Source: Candidatus Babeliales bacterium
Lineage (GTDB): Bacteria > Babelota > Babeliae > Babelales > UBA12411
Assembly (NCBI GenBank): GCA_023128415.1
Contig: JAGMEA010000013.1
Location: 1-58,129, forward strand
Length of the DNA: 58,129 nucleotides
Direction: 5' to 3'
The translations under genes and the position numbers were made by a program. The notes under the pieces were generated by a model, which saw only the letters and a program-made list of their open reading frames with translations, ran no database searches and was not told where the DNA came from. Below are positions 1 through 9,926 of this stretch, in pieces. Positions within the stretch are counted from its first letter, which is position 1, and the number at the start of each line of letters is the position of its first letter.

Positions 1-65
1 GCAGGAAGCCGCCACTAAGGAATCAATGATTCCAAAGCTTCAAGCTTAGTGGTCGGTAGTTCACG
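1..65 (+). repeat. IS200/IS605-type right-end hairpin (copy 1, cut by window edge)
   Basis: This 65-base stretch is repeated without mismatch, in inverted orientation, at 9927-9991. It can fold as a cruciform: an outer stem CCACTAAG/CTTAGTGG (about 12-19 with 45-52) encloses two small hairpins. The layout AAGCAGGAAGCC - hairpin - GTAGTTCAC resembles the right ends of IS200/IS605-type elements carrying tnpB, where the end doubles as the 3' scaffold of the omega RNA. That family link is from memory of such ends, not from a search. The copy begins at base 1, so any tnpB remnant would lie outside the window. The sequence diverges from copy 2 just after TTCACG. Confidence 0.6.
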
Positions 66-268
66 TAGAATGATAAAGATAGGCTATTAGCACAATAGCT
101 GCAAGCCAAGGGGGCACCATTTTTTTCTATTTGGTGATGTCATATAGACATGCATCCGTGAAATTCTGCTTCGGCAGAAGTGCCATTTGGTAAGTCTGAA
201 ACGTCCCATAAGAAAACGTATTCAGAAGGTAATCTTAATATTTTTAAATTATAAATTAGGAAGCAAAA
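66..268 (+). promoter_or_regulatory. Structured leader upstream of groES
   Basis: About 200 bases with no gene. Three local hairpins are visible: GCTATT/AATAGC around 83-99, CACCA/TGGTG around 115-137, and TTCTGC-TTCG-GCAGAA at 164-179, the last with a UUCG tetraloop. No CIRCE inverted repeat (TTAGCACTC-N9-GAGTGCTAA), the usual HrcA operator of groE operons, is present, although the half-like string TTAGCAC occurs near 88. A purine-rich ribosome site (AGGAAG) lies just before the groES ATG. It may be an untranslated leader or a small RNA. No known riboswitch class was recognised. Confidence 0.35.
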
Positions 269-562
269 ATGGCTAAGACTATTACTCCACTACATGACAG
301 AGTAGTAATAAAAAGGCTAGAGGAAAAACAAACAACATCTGGGGGAATTATCATCCCTGATACGGCCAAGGAAAAAACACAGTTTGGAGAAGTTGTTTCT
401 ACCGGACCAGGAAAGCTATCATCCTCTGGTGAGGTTAAATCTTTATCAGTCAAATCTGGAGATAGAGTCATTTTTGGAAAATACTCTGGTACAGAAATTA
501 AATTCGATGGAACGGAACTTCTAATAATCAAAGAAGATGAAATCTTAGGAATTCTCAAATAA
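269..562 (+). CDS. groES: Co-chaperonin GroES
   Basis: A 97-residue protein, the normal length for the Cpn10 family. It opens with the family signature '[14 protein letters not shown]' and has the mobile loop around residues 18-33 ([14 protein letters not shown]), which docks onto GroEL. It caps the GroEL ring in ATP-driven folding in the cytoplasm. The start ATG follows an AGGAAG ribosome site, and groEL begins 9 bases after the stop, the classical two-gene groE operon. No CIRCE element is seen upstream, so heat-shock control by HrcA is not supported here. Confidence 0.98.
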   Translation: MAKTITPLHDRVVIKRLEEKQTTSGGIIIPDTAKEKTQFGEVVSTGPGKLSSSGEVKSLSVKSGDRVIFGKYSGTEIKFDGTELLIIKEDEILGILK

Positions 563-2206
<1,644 letters not shown>

Positions 2207-2220
2207 AAAATACATACTAA

Positions 2221-2250
2221 AAAAGGGCGGTTTTAAAAGACCGCCCTTTT
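2221..2250. terminator. Rho-independent terminator of groES-groEL
   Basis: Perfect 11-bp stem AAAAGGGCGGT / ACCGCCCTTTT around an 8-base loop. T runs lie on the plus strand after the stem and on the minus strand as well. It sits between the groEL stop and the convergent minus-strand gene ending at 2273, so it can serve both directions. Confidence 0.9.
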
Positions 2251-2272
2251 TATTAATTTTTTGAAGAGATTT

Positions 2273-3376
2273 TTATCCTCTTCTTTTTCCTTTTCGTCTA
2301 GCTGTTGCTCTTGAAGCAGCGCTTGCGGCAAGTTCCTGTGCTCGAGCATATTCTAAACCAACTATTCGCTGATTTTCTCTAACAGCTTCATTAGCAACGC
2401 CTACTGGACCTGCAACATCTTCTTGCGCTCTTGAAGCTTGGTTGGCTTTCTCTTTAAGCCTTTCAAGCCTCTCTGCAATTTCTTCAAAAGTTGGAATCCT
2501 CTCTGCTCCTTCTGACAAAGAAGCTCTTATTGCTACCTCGATCTGATCTTCATCCGGATCTTTTGGCGCTGAGAGTGCAGACTCCTCACTAGCAGCTATA
2601 GCAGCCGCCAATGCAGCATCCTCATCCTGAACCACTAGTCTTTGCTCTTGCAAAGATACCTCTTGTGCTATTCTAATCGCTTCTAATTCTCGAACAGAAG
2701 CCTCATTAGCACATCCAGCCTCATCTAAAGAAGCTCTTAAAACTTGTTCTAAGTCAAGTTCGTCGTCTCTTTTAAATGCAACAGCAGGCTCAGCTTCTAT
2801 GCCTATTGAGTTATGTAGTCTAAACAATTCATCTATAATCTTAGAACTATCACCATCTCTATCTGCAACAACGTATTGATCTTTATAAACAGTTATTATA
2901 GCATCTCTTAAATTTCTTTGTTTTTGAATTTTAACTAAAAAACCATGCGGTCCAATATTAGGGGCAACTTTGTGGTCATAAACACACACAAAATAGATAG
3001 TTTGCATATCTTTAAGCAATTTGAATTCGCCTAAAATATTCTCTATGGTTCCTTGATCTTCAGCTATCTTAATTTTGTTGTTTCCTAAAGTGATAACGTG
3101 CAAGTTGCGAAGTCTTAAATTTCTTGCAACCCGAATCATACTTCCTGAAGATTCAAATACACCATTGCTTTCAGAATTTATAATTCGAATTGACTCTAAC
3201 CTATCTAACCCAGCATCTTGTGTAGCATTAAATAATGCGATTGCACCACATTGCCAAGAAGCCTGATAGGTAGCTTGATTTACTTCCACACTTACCCGTT
3301 GGATCTGTGGTCGTATAAAAGGAACAAACAAAGTAAATAAGGACATTGTTCCCAAAACTTTAAATGTATTTTTCAT
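2273..3376 (-). CDS. Exported Cys-peptidase-like protein with four ubiquitin-interacting-motif-like helices
   Basis: A 367-residue protein. I chose the ATG at 3376 because it follows GGGGG and opens a signal peptide (MKNTFKVLG..., hydrophobic to about residue 22); the longer reading frame has no such support. Residues 37-175 hold a Cys in 'SWQCGAIALFNA' (C43), a His in 'GPHGFLVKI' (H144) and Asp in 'VADRDGD' (D172/D174). This order would suit a papain-like cysteine peptidase, but no family was recognised. The second half has four UIM-like helices: DELDLEQVLRASLDEA (205-220), ELEAIRIAQEVSLQE (230-244), DEDAALAAAIAASEES (251-266) and DEDQIEVAIRASLSEG (275-290). Each keeps the acidic - hydrophobic - xx - Ala - xxx - Ser spacing of UIMs or nearly so. 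A Lys/Arg-rich tail ends it. The likely role is as a secreted factor that meets host ubiquitin, by inference. Confidence 0.72.
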   Translation of the reverse strand: MKNTFKVLGTMSLFTLFVPFIRPQIQRVSVEVNQATYQASWQCGAIALFNATQDAGLDRLESIRIINSESNGVFESSGSMIRVARNLRLRNLHVITLGNNKIKIAEDQGTIENILGEFKLLKDMQTIYFVCVYDHKVAPNIGPHGFLVKIQKQRNLRDAIITVYKDQYVVADRDGDSSKIIDELFRLHNSIGIEAEPAVAFKRDDELDLEQVLRASLDEAGCANEASVRELEAIRIAQEVSLQEQRLVVQDEDAALAAAIAASEESALSAPKDPDEDQIEVAIRASLSEGAERIPTFEEIAERLERLKEKANQASRAQEDVAGPVGVANEAVRENQRIVGLEYARAQELAASAASRATARRKGKRRG

Positions 3377-3428
3377 AATTTCTAACCCCCAAAGCATATT
3401 TATGGAATTAATATCCAATAAAGCAGTA

Positions 3429-3707
3429 CTATTCTGAAGCCTTACCCGCATTAGCATCTTTTAAAGACTCTAATATAGCCCTTCTAATCTCTGCTTGCTC
3501 TAAACTAGCTTCCTCTTCTAACATCCGAGCTCTCGCATCTGCTTCACGAATCGATGCCCTTATTGCCATTTTAAGCAAAGTTTTCTCATCAACCTGGTCC
3601 AAGCGCGGTGCAGCTATAGCTCCCTCATCTAAAATAGGCCTCAATGCTGGTGTAATTAAACCCAATATTAACCCAAATACCATAGACAATTTACTTATTT
3701 TGCTCAT
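3429..3707 (-). CDS. Small exported UIM-like protein
   Basis: A 92-residue protein. The start is set at the ATG at 3707, preceded by GGAGG at good spacing; the frame can extend two codons to a TTG. A hydrophobic N-terminus (about residues 8-24) looks like a signal peptide or anchor. The mature part carries two UIM-like helices: 'DEKTLLKMAIRASIREAD' and 'EQAEIRRAILESLKDA'. It lies 52 bases upstream of the larger UIM-like gene on the same strand, so the two are probably co-transcribed and related in function. No catalytic domain is present. It could be a truncated relative of its neighbour or a stand-alone ubiquitin binder. Confidence 0.62.
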   Translation of the reverse strand: MSKISKLSMVFGLILGLITPALRPILDEGAIAAPRLDQVDEKTLLKMAIRASIREADARARMLEEEASLEQAEIRRAILESLKDANAGKASE

Positions 3708-3884
3708 TTTCAACCTCCATTACCTTAATAACTCGATCTACTCAAAGAATAGAGTAAAGTTTTCACATTGTAAAAGGCTTCTGTTACTAAAAACATATTG
3801 AAAATATCGTGAATTTTCATAAAAAATCCTGATTTATTTAAAAAACAGCTTTATTTTATAAATTTGCCCAAAATAGATAGCTGC

Positions 3885-3915
3885 TTGCATTAATGATAAT
3901 TTCTATTAGTATAAA
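3885..3915 (+). promoter_or_regulatory. Possible sigma-70 promoter for the 3996 gene
   Basis: TTGCAT at 3885-3890 and TATAAA at 3910-3915, with a 19-base spacer, about 80 bases before the GTG at 3996. The spacer is longer than ideal. The 3714-3995 region separates divergent genes and is otherwise very AT-rich, with no further structure seen. Confidence 0.3.
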
Positions 3916-3995
3916 AATACAGGAAAAGAATGTCCTGAAAGGAGATATGAAGTTTTAAAAAACTAAAATTATATAAAAAAGAATTAGGAGTTAAC

Positions 3996-5018
3996 GTGAA
4001 AAAACAAATTATGCTAATAGCAACATTAGCAATCACCATAAATGCCTCCCTGCTTGGATATTTTACTTTCGCTCAAGAGGAAGCGTTGATGGAAAGAAGT
4101 TATTATAATTTGGAAGCAAATCAACCAGAACTACAGGGTTTTTTAAGAACGCTTTTTGAAGATGGTAATTTAATATCTACGCTAAAAGAATTAAAAAATT
4201 TCAAAATTGATTACCATGCTGAACGTTCAGCTCTAGTAACACTTGATGGCCAAGGATTATCAGAAGAACAAAAAACACATGTCGAACAATTGGTTCATAA
4301 CCTGCATGAAATTCTATCCGGTTATGGTTTAACAGTAATTCCAGGAAATAGTAATTTAGTTTTTACATCTGAAACCGATGGACATCCACTTAAAGGCTGG
4401 ATTATAAAAATACCTAAATATAGATGGAAATCTGTATACCAGTGTATAAGTGGAGTTGTAAGGGCAAATGATGTTGAAGATGTATATGCAATTGTTGAAG
4501 CTCAACAAGAATCTGAAAGCCCTGCAGTAAGGGTACCGCACTATTTTTATCTAATAAACGATAAGTGTGATAGACTTCCTGATCAACGTCCTTCTCAGTT
4601 AACAGATGCTGAAGGCTGTAGAATTGCTACAGTAATGGAGAAAATATCAGCAGAAAAAATAGATCCTCGCAGTGCTGACATTTGGAAAACATTACCCCAA
4701 AGAGTAGAAATTGGTGATCCATTGGCTGTAGGAATTATGAAAGTAATTAAAGAAGTTGTAAATAGAGGCTATTTCTGGAATCCACATGTACAAAACTGTT
4801 TTTTTGGAAGAGATGGTAAACTTATGCTTGTTGATTTTGAGCAACCTGGAAATGATCCAAAAGCTATATATACTCTAGCACGAGATGAAGCATTTCCCGG
4901 ATTAGAAGAAGCTGTGCATGGTCACAAACAAGACTCTGTAAAGGCCGGAAAAGAGGGTTTTGCTCAATTAATGAATATTGAGACTCCAATTCTTGAAACC
5001 TTATTTGCAATAGTATAA
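3996..5018 (+). CDS. Exported kinase-like protein, probably lacking the catalytic Asp
   Basis: A 340-residue protein with a GTG start after AGGAG and a signal peptide (residues 1 to about 26, ending near FAQ). The C-terminal third has 'NPHVQNCFFGRDGKLMLVDFE' elements: H264, N267 and D280-F-E match the catalytic loop and metal-binding DFG of kinase-like folds, arranged as in the ABC1/UbiB and aminoglycoside-kinase type (DPHxxN...DFG). Asn262 stands where the catalytic Asp of DPHxxN would be. A candidate ATP-lysine is K138 in 'WIIKIP'. I infer a secreted kinase or pseudokinase, perhaps acting on the host. No match to a named family is claimed. It is followed closely by another exported gene (5045). 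Confidence 0.55.
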   Translation: MKKQIMLIATLAITINASLLGYFTFAQEEALMERSYYNLEANQPELQGFLRTLFEDGNLISTLKELKNFKIDYHAERSALVTLDGQGLSEEQKTHVEQLVHNLHEILSGYGLTVIPGNSNLVFTSETDGHPLKGWIIKIPKYRWKSVYQCISGVVRANDVEDVYAIVEAQQESESPAVRVPHYFYLINDKCDRLPDQRPSQLTDAEGCRIATVMEKISAEKIDPRSADIWKTLPQRVEIGDPLAVGIMKVIKEVVNRGYFWNPHVQNCFFGRDGKLMLVDFEQPGNDPKAIYTLARDEAFPGLEEAVHGHKQDSVKAGKEGFAQLMNIETPILETLFAIV

Positions 5019-5044
5019 AAAAGTAAAAAATGGGGGTTATTGTT

Positions 5045-5464
5045 ATGAATACAAAAAAGAAATTCTTCTTAACTTTAATGCTATTATCAGGATCATTATT
5101 AGCTAATCCTGTAACCCTTCCCAAAAAGGAGCATAAGCGTATTACTCTATTAATGGAACAGGTTACTAAAACTATGGAGTTTTGCCGCTCTGCGGAAATA
5201 AGTAGAGAAGAGGAGGCCGTCGAAGCTTGTAAAAGATCACAATTAGATCTTGCCAAAACTTTGAAAGCTAACCCTGAACTACAAACTCAATTTTGTAGAA
5301 CAGCTCCTGCTTTATGCGTATTAAAAGTAATGCCTGTCCAAAACCAACGTCTTGGATCTGTGGCAAAAAGAGCCGCTGTTGGGTATTTAGTAACTACAGC
5401 TATAAATACAACATTAAAATGGGCGTTAGAACAATCTAGTTCAAACGGTGCAAGACCAGCATAA
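5045..5464 (+). CDS. Small exported four-cysteine protein
   Basis: A 139-residue protein. The ATG at 5045 follows GGGGG and opens a clear signal peptide (MNTKKKFFLTLMLLSGSLLA). The mature part is mainly helical with four Cys ('EFCRS', 'EACKRS', 'QFCRT', 'ALCVL') that could form two disulfides after export. A modestly hydrophobic stretch lies near the end (AAVGYLVTTAINTT). No family was recognised. It starts 26 bases after the kinase-like gene and is ended by a strong terminator, so the two probably form a transcription unit. Confidence 0.65.
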   Translation: MNTKKKFFLTLMLLSGSLLANPVTLPKKEHKRITLLMEQVTKTMEFCRSAEISREEEAVEACKRSQLDLAKTLKANPELQTQFCRTAPALCVLKVMPVQNQRLGSVAKRAAVGYLVTTAINTTLKWALEQSSSNGARPA

Positions 5465-5470
5465 AATTAT

Positions 5471-5502
5471 AGGGCGTAGATTTAATCTACGCCCTAGTTT
5501 TT
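5471..5502 (+). terminator. Rho-independent terminator
   Basis: Perfect stem AGGGCGTAGA / TCTACGCCCT with a short TTTAA loop, followed by AGTTTTTT. It lies seven bases after the stop at 5464 and ends the 3996-5464 unit. Confidence 0.9.
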
Positions 5503-5601
5503 TAATAAGCTATAAAAAAAAATTGAAAATCTATCCTTTAATTATAAATATTCTCTATAGTTCACTTAGCAACAAAACAAAAACAATTTTAAACGGTCGA
5601 T

Positions 5602-6292
5602 ATGAAAAAGATATTTTTAATTATTTTTTTGTCCCTATCTCTTTCAACTATACTTTCAATAGAAACTCCAATTAAATCTAATTCAGAAGAAATGTTTCAG
5701 TCATCAACTAGCTCTATAACAAACAAAATATTTCAACGCATGAAATATTCATGGCAAGAACCAGCCCCTGTTAATATTAAAAATATTAGATATATAACCT
5801 TAAACCATTGGGGTTTCGATGGAAAAATTCATGTCGGTGAAATTATCATTCATAAATTAGTTGCTGATGAGGTTGTTGAAATATTTGAAGAGCTGTTTGA
5901 AGCAATGTTCCCAATAGAAAGAATGAAATTGGTGGATGACTATCAAGGATCTGACGACAAATCAATCCTAGCCAATAATTGTTATGCACTTTGCGTTAGA
6001 TATGTTGCTGAAACAAATAGATGGTCGAAGCATGCCTTTGGACTAGCAATAGATATAAACCCTCAACAAAATCATTTTTATTTTCCACATAGGTTTTGTT
6101 CAACCAACAGATCCATTTGGGCTTAAATATTATAATAGGAAGCTTAGAGAACCTGGTATGATACATCCTGGTAGTTTCATATACAATCTATTTATAGAAA
6201 GAGGATGGGTTTGGGGTGGTGAATGCTTTAACGATGAAGGATTTTATGACTATCACCACTTTGAAAAACGTATTACAGGCATAAATATATAA
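5602..6292 (+). pseudogene. Exported M15-family peptidase (DD-carboxypeptidase-like), frameshifted
   Basis: The first frame runs from the ATG at 5602 to a stop at 6124-6126. It has a signal peptide (MKKIFLIIFLSLSLS) and the M15 zinc motif 'SKHAFGLAIDINP' (His and Asp ligands). The family's second half continues in the next frame after about 6070-6105: 'VQPTDPFGL', 'MIHPGSFIYNLF', 'RGWVWGG' and 'DYHHFEK', the last holding the third zinc His, to a TAA at 6290-6292. One extra base, or two missing, between about 6068 and 6105 explains it; T runs and 'ttttattttcc' lie there. Members of this type trim peptidoglycan peptides in the periplasm. It is either a real recent pseudogene or a sequencing error. 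The end abuts the convergent uvrC stop. Confidence 0.85.
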
Positions 6293-6295
6293 ATA

Positions 6296-7993
6296 TTATT
6301 TATTGAAACTTTCGTAAATTCTACGTCCTCTATTTGGACCTAAAACTTTAATAATTTCACCCAGTGAAGCTCTTTTTATATTTTCCAAATCTCCAAATTC
6401 ACGCAATAATAAAAACTTAGTTTTGCTACCAATACCAGGAATATCGTCCAGTTCAGATTTTTTATATTTATTTTTAAATACATTACGACTATGCCCAATC
6501 GCAAAGTTATGAACTGAATCACGCATTCTTATGATTAATTTTGAAAAATCCAATCTTTTATTTAGCTTTAATGAATCTCCCTCAGGAAATACTATTCTTT
6601 CTTCTTTTTTAGCCAAACCAACAATATGACAAGTTTTACCTAGCTCCTTTAATGCACGCAGGGCAAAATCTACCTGAATCTGACCACCATCAATAATTAT
6701 TAAATCTGGCAAATCCAAACTACTGTAACGCCTTTTAACAACTTCATTAATGCTTCTAAAATCATCTTGACCAAAGTCACCTTTAATATTGTACAATCTC
6801 CAAAAACCTTTGTTTGGTTGTTTGTTCTTATATTGAACACAAGCACCAACAACAACTGACGAGCCATAATTAGAAATATCAAAAACATCTACTACTTGGG
6901 GTAAGACATCTAAGCGAAGAGCGTCTTTCATTTCTATCAGTACAGGATCTTCTAAATTAAACTGTAGGTATGCATTCTTTAATGCCAAATTAACAAGGTC
7001 CAACTTTTTACCCTTAGAAGGTTTTAGAATCGCCACCCTCCTCTTCCACAAATTATAAAAATATTCCTCTAATGTGGAATCAAAATTATCACCTACTAAA
7101 ATTTCGCTAGGCGCTGGATTTTTTGTATAATATGCTTTTAAAAATTCATCCAGCAGATCTTTTGAGCTAAGAAATACAAAGTCTTCCTTGTGTAAAATTA
7201 CACCCTTTTTCAATTTCAAAATGGAAATACAACTTTTCTCCCCTAGAGTAGCAATAGCAACAGCATCTTGATCCTGCTTATTTTCAGTATCAACTATTTG
7301 CCTTTGCTTAAGTTGAGCTAATAAATGCAATTTCTTTTTACATTCCAATGCAGCTTCATAATCTTGCTGTTTTGCTGCATCTAACATTTTATTCTCTAAT
7401 CCATCCCTGAGCTCTTGGCTTCCACCTGAACGAAGAAATTTGATTGTCTCCAAAACATTTTGATCATATCGTTCTTTAGAAATTTTATTACCACAAGGAC
7501 CGCTACACATTCCTATCTGGTAGTATAAACATGGCCTTGTGTGTTTTCCTGGACTGCATGCACGCAGATTAAATAACCTTCTAATTAATTTTACAATATC
7601 AAACATTGACACTGTATATGGACCAAAAAATTGACCTTTGTTAGTTATTTTTCTAGCAATTAAAGCACGCGGAAATTTTTCATCTGTTATATGGATATAA
7701 TAATATCTAGCACTATCTTTTAGATGAATATTGTACTTTGGCTTATATTTTTTAATTAATCGATTTTCTAATAACAAGGCCTCTATCTCATTATTAGTTG
7801 CAATAAAATCAATCGAGGAAATATTTTTAATCAATAAAGCAGTTTTAGCATCATGTACTTTAGCTGCAAAATAAGAAAAAACTCTTTTTTTTAAATTTTT
7901 AGCCTTACCAACATAAATAACTTCTTTACGGTTATTTATATAAATATAAGAACCAGGAGATGTAGGTATTTTTTGTAAGGCTAATTTGTCCAT
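6296..7993 (-). CDS. uvrC: UvrABC excinuclease subunit C
   Basis: A 565-residue protein, slightly short of the usual 590-610. The N-terminal GIY-YIG nuclease is at residues 10-90 (PGSYIYINN...VIYVGKAKNLKKRV), the Cys-containing segment near 145-170 (CLYYQIGMCSGPCG), a UVR motif near 200-235, and the RNase H-like 5' nuclease with 'DISNYGSSVVVGACV' and 'LIIIDGGQIQVD'. A single shortened helix-hairpin-helix ends it (DDIPGIGSKTKFLLLREFG). It makes the dual incisions in nucleotide excision repair with UvrB. Its ATG overlaps the uvrB stop as TAATG, so the pair is translationally coupled. Confidence 0.97.
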   Translation of the reverse strand: MDKLALQKIPTSPGSYIYINNRKEVIYVGKAKNLKKRVFSYFAAKVHDAKTALLIKNISSIDFIATNNEIEALLLENRLIKKYKPKYNIHLKDSARYYYIHITDEKFPRALIARKITNKGQFFGPYTVSMFDIVKLIRRLFNLRACSPGKHTRPCLYYQIGMCSGPCGNKISKERYDQNVLETIKFLRSGGSQELRDGLENKMLDAAKQQDYEAALECKKKLHLLAQLKQRQIVDTENKQDQDAVAIATLGEKSCISILKLKKGVILHKEDFVFLSSKDLLDEFLKAYYTKNPAPSEILVGDNFDSTLEEYFYNLWKRRVAILKPSKGKKLDLVNLALKNAYLQFNLEDPVLIEMKDALRLDVLPQVVDVFDISNYGSSVVVGACVQYKNKQPNKGFWRLYNIKGDFGQDDFRSINEVVKRRYSSLDLPDLIIIDGGQIQVDFALRALKELGKTCHIVGLAKKEERIVFPEGDSLKLNKRLDFSKLIIRMRDSVHNFAIGHSRNVFKNKYKKSELDDIPGIGSKTKFLLLREFGDLENIKRASLGEIIKVLGPNRGRRIYESFNK

Positions 7994-9918
7994 TAAATAT
8001 CTTTACGTAGACTTTTTATAAAATTTCGAAGCTCTATAGCACGTTCAAAATCTAACCTATCGGCGGCAAGCAGCATTTCCTTTTCATACTTTTTTACAAG
8101 TTTGGGAATTTCTTTTTTTGCTAGATGCTTTGTTGTTTTTACAATAGTTTGAGCTTCGCCTATAGATTTATAAATAGTTTTAGGTGTTATTTTATGCTCA
8201 GAGTTATAAAGCTCTTGTTTGATTCTACGATCTTTTGTAATTTTAACAGCTCTATAAATAGATTTTGTTTCTTTATCGGCATATAAAAGAACACGACCAT
8301 TAGAATTTCGTGCACCACGGCCTATAGTCTGTATCAAACTTCTCTCATCCCTCAAAAATCCCTCTTTGTCTGCATCAAGTATCGCAACAAGCGCAACTTC
8401 TGGAATATCTAGGCCTTCTCGTAATAAATTTATACCAACTAAAACATCAAATTCCCCTAGCCTCAGTTCTCTAATAATTTCATTGCGCTGAAGTGAATCT
8501 ATCTCTGAATGTAAATAACGAACTTTTATACCTGCATTATTCAAGTATTCTGTTAAATCCTCAGCCATACGCTTTGTTAAAGTTGTTACCAGTACTCTAT
8601 TTTTATTTTTTACTGCCTGTCTAACTTCTCCAATAAGATCATCCACCTGACCACTAACAGGTCGTATTTCAACGATTGGATCCAACAACCCGGTAGGACG
8701 AATAATTTGCTCCACAAGTTGATCTGAGGTAGAAATTTCATAATCAGCCGGAGTAGCAGAAACAAAGATTGTATGGTTAAAATATTTTTCGAATTCATCG
8801 AATTTTAAAGGCCTATTACCATAAGCGCTTGGCAACCTAAAGCCATGCTCTATTAAATTTCTCTTTCTAGAACGATCACCATGATACATTGCTCTGGACT
8901 GAGGAATTGATTGATGACTTTCATCGATAATTAATAAAAAATCCTTAGGAAAGAAATCAAGCAAACAAAATGGAGGCTTTTCAATATCTCTATCTTCAAA
9001 ATGTACAGAATAGTTTTCTATACCATTACAATAACCCATCTCTTCGATCATTTCTATATCATAATTCGTACGCTGTATAAGTCTTTGTCGCTCTAGATCA
9101 GGCAATTTCGAAGCTTCTATTTCTAATTCAGATTTAATGGAGCTTATTGCTTTATCTATTCTTTCTTCTGGAACAACATAGTGTCTTGCTGGAAAAATAC
9201 ATAGGTTATCTAAAGCAGATAGTTTTTCCCCTGAAACTGAGTCTAATTCCTGTATGCGAATTATCTTATCACCTAAAAAATTAACCCTTACAATATACTT
9301 TTCATATCCCAGAATTATATCTACAGTATTACCCTTAACCCTAAATCTCCCTGCTTCTAAAGCAGTATTATTACGCTCATATTGCAAACTTATCAATCTT
9401 CTAAAAAAGTCCGATCTATCAAATTTATCTCCTACTTCGATATTCAGAGCCATATTGCGCCAATCACTAGGACTGCCAATACCATAAATGCATGAAATAC
9501 TACTAACTATGATAACATCGTTACGAGATAATAATGAGGCTGTTGCCTTAAGCCGCATACGTTCTATTTCGGAGTTTGTTTTAGAATCCTTTTCTATGTA
9601 CGTATCTGTTTGAGGCATATAGGATTCTGGCTGATAGTAATCAAAATAAGAAATAAAATACTCAACCCTATTATTTGGAAATAATTCTTTAAATTCTGTG
9701 TAAAGCTGAAATGCCAATGTTTTATTATGAGCTAAAACTAACGTTGGCTTATTAATTTGGCTTACAACATTAGCCACTGTAAAGGTCTTACCACTTCCAG
9801 TAATACCCAACAAAACCTGTCTCGCATGTTTGTTATATCCATCAACAAGTTTTTTTATCGCCTTAGGTTGATCACCCCTAGGTATTTTATCGGAAATTAA
9901 TTTAAACTTACTTAGCAT
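7993..9918 (-). CDS. uvrB: UvrABC excinuclease subunit B
   Basis: A 641-residue DNA helicase-like damage-verification subunit. Walker A is 'GITGSGKTFTVA' near residue 40, the beta-hairpin region follows with 'YYQPESYMPQTDTYIEK', motif II is 'LLIIDESHQS', and motifs V and VI are 'LVGINLLREGLDIPE' and 'QTIGRGARN'. The C-terminal UVR helix (KYEKEMLLAADRLDFERA) binds UvrC. Length and motifs are normal. It is the first gene of uvrB-uvrC. The IS-end repeat copy lies only 8 bases upstream of its ATG, so the insertion sits in its promoter or leader region. Confidence 0.98.
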   Translation of the reverse strand: MLSKFKLISDKIPRGDQPKAIKKLVDGYNKHARQVLLGITGSGKTFTVANVVSQINKPTLVLAHNKTLAFQLYTEFKELFPNNRVEYFISYFDYYQPESYMPQTDTYIEKDSKTNSEIERMRLKATASLLSRNDVIIVSSISCIYGIGSPSDWRNMALNIEVGDKFDRSDFFRRLISLQYERNNTALEAGRFRVKGNTVDIILGYEKYIVRVNFLGDKIIRIQELDSVSGEKLSALDNLCIFPARHYVVPEERIDKAISSIKSELEIEASKLPDLERQRLIQRTNYDIEMIEEMGYCNGIENYSVHFEDRDIEKPPFCLLDFFPKDFLLIIDESHQSIPQSRAMYHGDRSRKRNLIEHGFRLPSAYGNRPLKFDEFEKYFNHTIFVSATPADYEISTSDQLVEQIIRPTGLLDPIVEIRPVSGQVDDLIGEVRQAVKNKNRVLVTTLTKRMAEDLTEYLNNAGIKVRYLHSEIDSLQRNEIIRELRLGEFDVLVGINLLREGLDIPEVALVAILDADKEGFLRDERSLIQTIGRGARNSNGRVLLYADKETKSIYRAVKITKDRRIKQELYNSEHKITPKTIYKSIGEAQTIVKTTKHLAKKEIPKLVKKYEKEMLLAADRLDFERAIELRNFIKSLRKDI

Positions 9919-9926
9919 CTTATTCT

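Noticed and set aside
66-268. CIRCE operator before groES
   Set aside because: Only a TTAGCAC-like half is seen; the partner half GAGTGCTAA is absent.
5448-5675. Frame overlapping the terminator after the four-Cys gene
   Set aside because: It reads through the strong terminator and the start of the M15 gene in another frame; composition is non-coding.
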